A stretch of DNA of 10,000 nucleotides from Eimeria necatrix (Eukaryota > Apicomplexa > Conoidasida > Eucoccidiorida > Eimeriidae): contig NW_013654393.1 of NCBI RefSeq assembly GCF_000499385.1, forward strand, positions 1 through 10,000, read 5' to 3'. The notes under the pieces are model-generated. The model was given only the letters and a program-made list of their open reading frames with translations. It searched no databases and was not told the DNA's origin. A program made the position numbers and the translations under genes. Positions 1-6,185 of the stretch are shown here, piece after piece; the stretch's first letter is position 1; each line of letters opens with the position of its first letter.

Positions 1-519
1 GTCGTCGTCGTCGCGGGTGTACGTACACCCGGGCTGAAGCAGCTCGTGCTGCAGCACTTCCAGCAGCAAATCCAAGTGGGATCGCACGATCCCACGGAAG
101 ACGCAAGAGCTGCCATGAGTCTTTATTTGAAGTGCAAGCAGCAGCGGCGGCGGCGGAGGGAGAGGAGGAGGACGGCGGGGATGTTGTCGAGCATGCAGCA
201 GCAGCAGCAGACACAGCTGCTGCAGCAACTGCTGCTGCTGCTGCTGCTGCTGCTGCAGCGCAGGGTCCTGCTGCTGCGGCTAACGGGGAGAAGAAGCAGC
301 AGCAGCGGCAGAAAAAACGCAAGAGGAAGCAGCAGCAGCAGCAACCGCTGCAACAGCAACCGCAGCAGCAGCAACAAAAACAGCAGCAGCAACAAAAACA
401 GCAGCAGCAGCAGCAACAAAAGCAGCAGCAGCAGCAACGAAAGCAGCAGCAGCAGCAACAGCAGCAAAAGCAGCAGAGAAAGAAGCGGAAGCGTCGCGAG
501 CCTCACGAGCTCTTTCTAG
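1..519 (+). CDS. REX4/ISG20-like DEDDh 3'-5' RNA exonuclease, C-terminal part (5' end outside window)
   Basis: The first frame is open from base 1 and reads PGLKQL, then IQVGSHDPTEDARAAMSLYL. This matches the end of the REX4 (REXO4/XPMC2) exonuclease domain, where the ExoIII motif H-x4-D is followed by A-x-A-A-M-x-L-Y. The catalytic His is at 85-87 and the Asp at 100-102. Family members are nuclear/nucleolar exonucleases acting in rRNA processing; the nucleolar role here is inferred. After about base 135 the protein becomes a tail of Arg, Gln, Leu and Ser runs, ending at TAG 517-519. The third frame is also open to TAA 522-524 and gives a more natural tail: acidic EGEEEDGGDVVEH, then Ala and Gln runs and a basic KKRKRREPHELFLD end. 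The true tail frame is therefore uncertain. The upstream exonuclease motifs lie outside the window. The domain call is solid; the tail is not. Confidence 0.78.
   Translation, partial: VVVVAGVRTPGLKQLVLQHFQQQIQVGSHDPTEDARAAMSLYLKCKQQRRRRRERRRTAGMLSSMQQQQQTQLLQQLLLLLLLLLQRRVLLLRLTGRRSSSSGRKNARGSSSSSNRCNSNRSSSNKNSSSNKNSSSSSNKSSSSSNESSSSSNSSKSSRERSGSVASLTSSF
136..478 (+). repeat. CAG/CTG triplet tract inside the exonuclease tail
   Basis: Interrupted CAG triplets with a block of ten or so CTG triplets around 230-256. It contains no stop in frames 1 or 3, so the tail is open in both. Interruptions by AAA/AAC are regular near 370-470. Confidence 0.9.
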
Positions 520-540
520 ACTAAAAAGAATTTTTCTTTT

Positions 541-676
541 TAACTAATTATTTATTTATTTTAATTAATTTAATTAATTAATTTAATTAATTAATTAATT
601 AAATTAATTAATTAATTAAATTAATTAATTAATTAAATTAATTAATTAATTAAATTAATTAATTAATTATTTAATT
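541..676. repeat. AT-only microsatellite, TTAA/TTTAATTAA-type
   Basis: About 135 bp consisting only of A and T, mostly TTAA steps with occasional extra A or T. It sits directly downstream of the exonuclease stop codons, in the convergent intergenic gap. It could include 3' UTR or polyadenylation sequence, but I see no distinct AATAAA signal. Confidence 0.9.
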
Positions 677-1414
677 TGAAGCAGTTTAATGCACTACTTT
701 CGTTTCGCTGGGATTCCAGATACTAAGGGCAGCTGCAGCAGCAGCAGCAGCAGCAGCAGCAGCTGCTGCTGCTGCTGCTGCCAGCAGCAAAACAGCAGCA
801 ACCCCAGGAAAGGAGCAACAACAAAGTAACGGCAGCAGCAGCAGCTGCAGCAGCAGCACGGCAGCAGCAGCAGCAGCAATGCTTCGGTGCACCAAAATTA
901 AAAATATTTAAAATTGAGTCCAAGACACTGCTGCTGCTGCTGCTGCTGCTGCTGCAGCGACAGCAGCAGCAGCAGCCGCTGCTTCGGGTGCTGTGGCGGC
1001 AGCAGCAGCAGCAACTTGCGCTGCAGAGGAGCTGCAGGTGCTGCTGCTTTTGCTGCTCAGCAGCAGCTGCTGTTGACCTTGCTGGTGCTGCTGCTGCTGC
1101 TGCTGCCAGTAAAGCAGCAGCAGCAGCAGCAAACTTGATGGAGCCGGCAGCAACCCCGAGCAGCAGCTGCAGCAGCAACAGCTGCGTCTGCTGCTGCGGC
1201 TTCCGTTGCAGCATCTGCTGCAGCACCTGCTGCAGCACCTGCTGCTGCTTCTGCAGCGCCTGCTGCAGCATCTGCTGCAGCTGCTGCAGCAGCGTCTGTT
1301 GCTGCAACGTCTGTTGCTGCAGCTGCTGCAGCTGCTGCAGCTGCTGCAGCTGCTGCAGCTGCACATGCAGGTGTTGCCGCTGCAACGTCTCGTGCTGCAG
1401 CTGCTGCTGCTGCA

Positions 1415-1446
<32 letters not shown>

Positions 1447-1447
1447 A

Positions 1448-1479
<32 letters not shown>
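677..1479. repeat. Convergent intergenic/3' UTR region filled with CAG/CTG triplets
   Basis: From about 723 to 1479 the sequence is almost wholly CAG or CTG triplets, broken by two short unique islands (677-730 and 880-925). Blocks switch between CAG and CTG on the same strand, so CTGCAG joints are frequent. A near-perfect CTGCTGCAG tandem runs around 1318-1365. Long open frames exist on both strands here, but the twin-CX9C gene ends at TAA 1480-1482, so I read this as 3' UTR or intergenic DNA. Confidence 0.75.
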
Positions 1480-1481
<2 letters not shown>

Positions 1482-1582
1482 ATGAATACTGGTAGTCTGG
1501 AGTGGCAATGTAGGGTTTGTGTTTTGGGTGCTGCCGATCTTCTGCATAAGTGTAACCTCTTTGGAGTTTTTCTTGATCCCAC
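1480..1582 (-). CDS. Twin CX9C gene, exon 3 (C-terminus)
   Basis: After CTTGTTTTCAG the first G completes the Lys codon, then WDQEKLQRGYTYAEDRQH and 15 further residues to TAA 1480-1482. Triplet repeat starts immediately after the stop. A different frame of the same DNA reads into poly-Gln, but it does not follow from exon 2's phase. Confidence 0.82.
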
Positions 1583-2240
1583 CTGAAAACAAGGGTTTAG
1601 GGTTTAGGGTTTAGGGTTTAGGGTTTGGGGTTTGGGGTGGGCTTTCAAACGAGGGGCCAGGCCTTCACAAGGGTCTAGGGTTTAGGGTTTAGGGTTTAGG
1701 GTTTGGGGTGGGCTTTCAAACGAGGGGCGAGGGCTTCACAAGGGTTTAGGGTTTAGCGAGGGTTTAGGGTTTAGGGTTTAGGGTTTAGGGTTTACTTGCA
1801 CTGGCGCCACTCTAGAAACCATTTGACACACTTCGTGCTGGCAGCCTCCGGGTCCTGCAAACCCCAAACCCTAAACCCTAAACCCTAAACCCTAAACCCT
1901 AAACCCTAAACCCCAAACCCTAAACCCTAATTAGCGCCTTCTGCGTTGGAACTCAGTTAGGCGAAGCGCTGGCTGCTTCTGCTGCAGGCGCGTGCCCGCC
2001 CTTAGGGTTTAGGGTTTAGGGTTTAGGGTTTAGGGTTTAGGGTTTACGGCGTGGGCCTGGTTTTCCTTGAGGCACTTGAACTCTTCCAGCTGCAGATATT
2101 TGCATGCATCTTGAGGGTCTACTTTTTCGAGGGTTTCTCTAAACCCTAAAACCTCCTTATCCACTGATTTAGGGTTTAGGGTTTTGGAGAGTCTGCGGGG
2201 GTCGTAGAGCCCGAAGGTGTACAGCAGCGCCCGTTCCCAC

Positions 2241-2288
<48 letters not shown>

Positions 2289-2366
2289 AGTGCCGCCCGC
2301 GCAGCAGCAGCGTCCTGCAGCTGCAGCGGCCCGTGTGCTGCTGCATCGTCTGCTGCTGCTGCTGTC

Positions 2367-2398
<32 letters not shown>

Positions 2399-2464
2399 GG
2401 CGTCGCCGCTCCCAAGAACCTTCAGCCCCACAAAGTCTGCTGCTGCTGCCAGCGGAGACACATT

Positions 2465-2501
<37 letters not shown>

Positions 2502-2566
2502 GGCTGCTCGCAAGCAGCAGGCGCCGCAGGCAGCCACAAGAGTTTCTTGAGAAGCAGCTTCCGCAT
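1480..2566 (-). CDS. Twin CX9C (CHCH-type) protein, probably mitochondrial; three exons, about 226 aa
   Basis: Model: exon 1 2048-2566, exon 2 1796-1854, exon 3 1480-1582. Both donors are GTAAAC, the acceptors are GGTTTGCAG and TGTTTTCAG, and the phases (0, then 2) join cleanly. The product has two CX9C motifs: C155-KYLQLEEFK-C165 in exon 1 and C182-VKWFLEWRQ-C192 in exon 2, 16 residues apart. This is the twin-CX9C signature of CHCH proteins, which are oxidatively folded in the mitochondrial intermembrane space and are often respiratory-complex or ATP-synthase subunits or their assembly factors. The C-terminus reads WDQEKLQRGYTYAEDRQH and ends QYS. The N-terminal 115 residues carry Gln, Ala and Ser runs that interrupt conserved-looking pieces (FVGLKVLGSGD, KWERALLYTFGLYDPRRL). 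The start ATG 2564-2566 gives basic, Leu-rich MRKLLLKKLLWLP, which resembles a targeting peptide; an upstream exon is possible. Exact family member not recognised. Confidence 0.82.
1583..1795 (-). repeat. Intron of twin CX9C gene: heptamer arrays plus a duplicated 44-bp island
   Basis: TTTAGGG arrays (1592-1636, 1675-1704, 1744-1794) alternate with two copies of one non-heptamer segment, 1631-1674 and 1702-1745. The copies start 71 bp apart and differ at 2 of 44 positions; each contains GGGCTTTCAAACGAGGGGC. A tandem duplication of array plus island explains this. Confidence 0.85.
1796..1854 (-). CDS. Twin CX9C gene, exon 2 (second CX9C)
   Basis: 59 nt encoding DPEAASTKCVKWFLEWRQC plus two bases of a Lys codon. 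It is flanked by GGGGTTTGCAG and GTAAACCC, and enters in phase 0 and leaves in phase 2. It is too short to appear as an ORF but supplies the second half of the motif. Confidence 0.85.
1855..2047 (-). repeat. Intron of twin CX9C gene with inverted heptamer arrays
   Basis: CCCTAAA repeats (about 1860-1929) face TTTAGGG repeats (about 2004-2046) across a 75-bp unique island. The transcribed intron could fold into a long stem of about six heptamers. The donor GTAAACCC is the edge of the second array. Confidence 0.85.
2048..2566 (-). CDS. Twin CX9C gene, exon 1 (start, Gln/Ala/Ser runs, first CX9C)
   Basis: 173 codons from ATG 2564-2566, with A at position -3. CAAACCCTCAG lies just upstream, so an untranslated or coding 5' exon cannot be excluded. 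The exon holds heptamer copies in frame, read as KTLNPKS and EVLGFRETL around residues 125-140. I see no GT that would allow these to be spliced out. It ends CACGCC before GTAAACCC. Confidence 0.78.
2236..2511 (-). repeat. Coding CAG/CTG tracts in twin CX9C exon 1
   Basis: CTG runs on the + strand at 2242-2287, 2379-2398 and 2465-2500 encode Ser, Ala and Gln runs in the gene's frame. They separate segments that look conserved, as homopolymeric amino-acid inserts do in Eimeria. Confidence 0.88.
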
Positions 2567-3202
2567 CTTCGCCTGAGGGTTTAGGGTTTAGAGATTAGGG
2601 TTTAGGGTTTAGGGTTTAGGGTTTCGCCACACAACGTCGCCGACTGCTCACCGCATGCAGCCCCGTACATAGGCGAGGGTTTAGGGTTTAGGGTTTAGGG
2701 TTTTGTCTTTCAAAAACTTACTTCCAGGAAAGTTAATAAATTGATATTTCTAGGGTTTATAACGAGGGTTTAGGGTTTAGAGGCCGGCAGGTTTCTAAGA
2801 CTGGCTGCCCCAAAAGGGTTTAGGGTTTAGGGTTTAGGCCAGAGGCGCAGCTGCCTCGTGTTCAGTTCCACTCTAGGGTTTGAAACCCTAAACCCTAAAC
2901 CCTAAACCCTAAACTCTCGTAATTTTGAAACATGGTGCCCTATAAAGTTCAGGCTCGAGGGTTCCTTAAGCTGGGGCTAAACACTAATTAGGGTTTAGGG
3001 TTTAGAGAGCAAACACTGTTTTAGGGTTTAGGGATATCCAGGGCTTGCGGCTACACTAAGCCCCAGGGTTTTGGGCCCATTAAGATGAAACCCTGTTTCA
3101 GGGTTTAGAGTTAAACCCTACTTTAGGGTTTATTATTTCCCGCCGAGGGTATTGATTGGAGATGAGGGTTTAGGGTGTATATACACATCAAAAAACGAAA
3201 AA
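2567..3202. repeat. Intergenic region with scattered heptamer arrays and short unique islands
   Basis: This lies upstream of the twin CX9C gene and downstream of the coiled-coil gene's triplet block, so it should hold the twin CX9C promoter. TTTAGGG arrays (e.g. 2577-2624, 2677-2703, 2817-2838) and a CCCTAAA array (2884-2912) alternate with 20-70-bp islands. Short heptamer palindromes occur, such as AAACCCTG-TTT-CAGGGTTT at 3088-3106. An ATG followed by a good donor (GTGAGC) lies near 2655-2670, but joining it to exon 1 gives the wrong frame. I see no convincing gene or core promoter motif. Confidence 0.6.
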
Positions 3203-3680
3203 ATTTTGCCAGTTGCTGCTGCAGCAGCAGCAGCAGCAGCACCGACAGCAGCTGCTGCAGCAACTGCAACGTCTGCTGCAGCAGCAGCAGCACCAACAGC
3301 AACTTCTGCAGCAAATGCAACGCCTGCTGCAGCAGCAGCAGCACCAATACCAGCTCCTACAGCAGCATAAAGTGCAGCAGCAGCACGGCCACCAACAGCA
3401 GCTGCAGCAGCAAATGTAACAGCTGCGGCAGCAGCAGCAGCAGCACCAACAGCAGCTGCAGCAGAAGCAGCAAATGCAGCAGCAGCAGCAGCAACACCAG
3501 TTGCAAAAGGAGCAGCTGCAGTACCGGCTGCAGCAGGAGTAACTGCAGCAGCAGCAGTTGGAACCGCGGGAACTGCAGCAGCAGCAGCTGCAGCAGCTGC
3601 AGCAGCAGCTGCAGCAGCAGCAGCTGCAGCAGCTGCAGCAGCAGCTGCAGCAGCAGCTGCAGCAAGCGCAGCAGCAGCAG
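3203..3680. repeat. CAG/CTG block downstream of coiled-coil/EF-hand gene stop
   Basis: About 480 bp of CAG-rich triplets on the + strand, with GCTGCAGCAGC joints at 3588-3660. It begins within about 10 bp of the stop codon at 3686-3688. A - strand frame through it is open and Ala-rich, but the spliced gene terminates before it. Best read as 3' UTR or intergenic DNA. Confidence 0.75.
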
Positions 3681-3685
3681 TTTGT

Positions 3686-3722
3686 TTAATTGCTTTGCTG
3701 CCTGTTGGCTGGCTCCAGAAGC
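3686..3722 (-). CDS. Coiled-coil/EF-hand gene, last exon
   Basis: Strong acceptor TGCTTTGTTTGCAG. The first G completes Lys, then LLEPANRQQSN and TAA 3686-3688. The join QKLLEPA restores the last EF-hand helix to the usual length. If exon 17 is terminal instead, this exon is untranslated. Confidence 0.68.
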
Positions 3723-4255
3723 CTGCAAACAAAGCAGCACCGGACAGTGTGTAATTAAGGTTTAGGGTTTAGGGTTTAGGGTTTCTTAGTCAGTTTCCAC
3801 TCCCGCGACGTAGGGTTTAGGGTTTACGGCCAATTAAGGGTTTAGGGTTTAGCAGCAACTTGGCCAGCCCCGGGGCGACTTCAGTACCCCCGGCTGCGTG
3901 TGCACGCCCCCGAGGGTTTAGGGTTTAGGGTTTAGGGTTTAGGGTTTGGGGTTTACTTTTGGCAGAAGTGGAAGTAGTTGACTTGTTCTTCGGGTCCCGC
4001 GAGCTGCTGCAGCGCGAGTTCTGCTTCTGCTGCAGTTAGGGTTTCTCCGAAGTTCATTAAAATGTGTTTTAAAAGGGTTTTGGAAATAAACCCTTTTTGC
4101 TGCTGATCCCAAGGAGAAAACCCCGCAGCTAAACCCTCGGCGGAGTCTCCCGCTGCTGCTGCGCTGCTAAACCCTAAAAAGGTGTTTAAGTCTACCTGCT
4201 GCGGCAGCGCGGCCGCCTCCGCGAACGACGGGGACGCCCCCTGAGCCGCACAAAC

Positions 4256-4296
<41 letters not shown>

Positions 4297-4442
4297 GGCG
4301 GCGGTGTGGTGGCTCGGGCCGCAGCAGCAGCAGCAGCAGCGGCAGCAGCAGCAGCAGAAGGCGGGGAAGCGCAGCAGCCAACAACAGCAGCAGCAGGCGG
4401 GACGGAAGCTAGCAGCAGCAGCAGCAGCAGCAGCGGCAGCAA

Positions 4443-4490
<48 letters not shown>

Positions 4491-4579
4491 GTTTACCAGA
4501 CGTCGTGCTAGAATTACTGCTGACTCTCGGTCGAGGGTTTGGCTGGGGCCCTAAATGAATAAATAAATAAATAAATAAG

Positions 4580-4643
<64 letters not shown>

Positions 4644-6144
4644 AGAGAAATAATAATATTTAGAAATTCATAAACTCTAATTTGGTAGGCTTCTGCTAGC
4701 TGCAGAGGAGCAAACGAGGGTTTAGGGTTTAGGGTCTAGGGTCTGCGGCTGTAGCTGGCAACTTTAGGGTTTAGGGTTTAGGGTTTAGGGTTTAGGGTTT
4801 TCATACAGCTGCCTTTTCGAATTCTGCCCTGATGACTTCCTCGCTCGGCTGAGACACACAAACAAACAGATTTCAGGGTTTAGGGTTTAGGGTTTAGGGT
4901 TTGCGGCTAAGGGTTTAGGGTTTGGAGCTAAGGGTTTAGGGTTTAGGGTTTAGGGTTTAGGGTTTGGGCTCACCAGGAGTGACGGGGCAGGCTCGCTGGG
5001 CTGCTCGGCGATCGACTCTTCAGGCTCCTGATCCACACAAACCCTAAACCCTAAACCCTAAACCCTAAACCCTAAACCCTAAACCCTAGAGACTGAAGGC
5101 TGGACACCCAGCGCTGTTTGAACTGCCGTTTAGGGTCTGGCTGCATGCAAAAATAAGGGTTTAGGGTTTAGGGTTTAGGGTTTGGGGCACTTCAACAATT
5201 GGAGAGGGCTCGGGGGGAGGCGGGGCTTTGGCTCTGTGCTCAGCATTGTTCAAGTATTCCATGACCTGAAGACAAATTAGGGTTTAGGGTTTAGGGTTTA
5301 GGGTTTAGGGTTTAGGGTTTTGGCTGCGCCGAGCTGGCTGCTGCTGCTTGGCGTCTCGCGCTTCCAACAAGGGTTTAGGGTTTAGGGTTTAGGGTTTGAG
5401 GGGCTAGGCTATCTTTGGCGTCGGGAAGTTGCAAACAAGGGTTTAGGGTTTAGGGTTTAGGGTTTAGGGTTTTACGAGGTGCGCCAGTCTTTTGATTTGC
5501 TGCGCCTCTTTGTTGTTTTCTTTAAAAACGTCGGAGACTTTTTTAAAGTCATTTGTTGTCTTTTTCAAAAGTTCTTGTTGCTGCTCAAACACAAACCCTA
5601 AACCCTAAACCCTAAACCCTCGTCCCAAACCCTAAACCCTAAACCCTCATCACCACCCAAACCCTAAAAGATAAGCCCTAGCCCGTTAATTCTAATCGTG
5701 CCGAACCCCCAACCTCGACCGCTAAACCCTAAACCCTAAACCCTAAACCCCAAGCCCTAATCCCTAAATCCCAAACCCTAAACCCCAAACCCCAAATTCT
5801 AAACCCCAAACCCTAAACCCTAAACCCCAACACCTAAACCCCAAACCCTAAACCCTAAACCCCAAACCCTAAACCCCAAACCCTAAACCCCAAACCCTAA
5901 ACCCTAAACCCCAAACCCTAAACCCTAAACCCTAAACCCTACCTGCTGCAGGACGTTGAGTTGGCGTTTGGTGGAGTTTTCTGCGGCTTTGAGTTTTTTT
6001 TGAAGTGCAATTTGTTTTTCATTTAAAACAAAAAAATTATTTTCTTTTTCTTTTAAAACTTCTTTGAATTTCTTTTCTTCTTTTTCCAACTTCGACAAAT
6101 AAAAGGCCTCCCGCTCCAACGCCGCCTCTTTTGTTTTCTAATTT

Positions 6145-6185
<41 letters not shown>

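Larger units (their letters stand above)
4849..5475 (-). repeat. Heptamer-rich introns between window exons 11 and 14
   Basis: Outside exons 12 and 13, this stretch is TTTAGGG arrays (e.g. 4874-4902, 4934-4966, 5155-5184, 5279-5326, 5370-5398) with one CCCTAAA array (5038-5087). An island at 5327-5370 reads LEARDAKQQQPARRSQ on the - strand but has no donor, so it is not called an exon. Confidence 0.8.

Noticed and set aside
723..1592. A 289-codon - strand poly-Gln reading frame as a gene
   Set aside because: It shares DNA with the twin CX9C last exon but in another frame. Splice phase and the conserved-looking C-terminus support the frame that stops at 1480, and triplet repeats are open by composition.
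2650..2672. A first coding exon for the twin CX9C gene (ATG then donor GTGAGC)
   Set aside because: Joined to the acceptor at 2573 it enters a frame that never reaches the CX9C motifs.
2934..2950. TATA-like box (CCCTATAAAG) as a promoter
   Set aside because: It is on the + strand, where no gene follows; coccidian promoters also generally lack a clear TATA box.
3133..3732. A 199-codon Ala-rich - strand reading frame
   Set aside because: The acceptor at 3723 is better explained as the last exon of the EF-hand gene, which ends at 3686. The rest is triplet repeat without stops.
4167..4490. Leu/Ala/Gln reading frame starting ATG 4488-4490
   Set aside because: It is out of frame with the EF-hand sequence in the same DNA and consists of triplet runs. 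The ATG lies just inside a good donor.
5327..5370. Extra exon reading LEARDAKQQQPARRSQ
   Set aside because: It has no GT donor, and exons 11 and 12 already join in phase without it.
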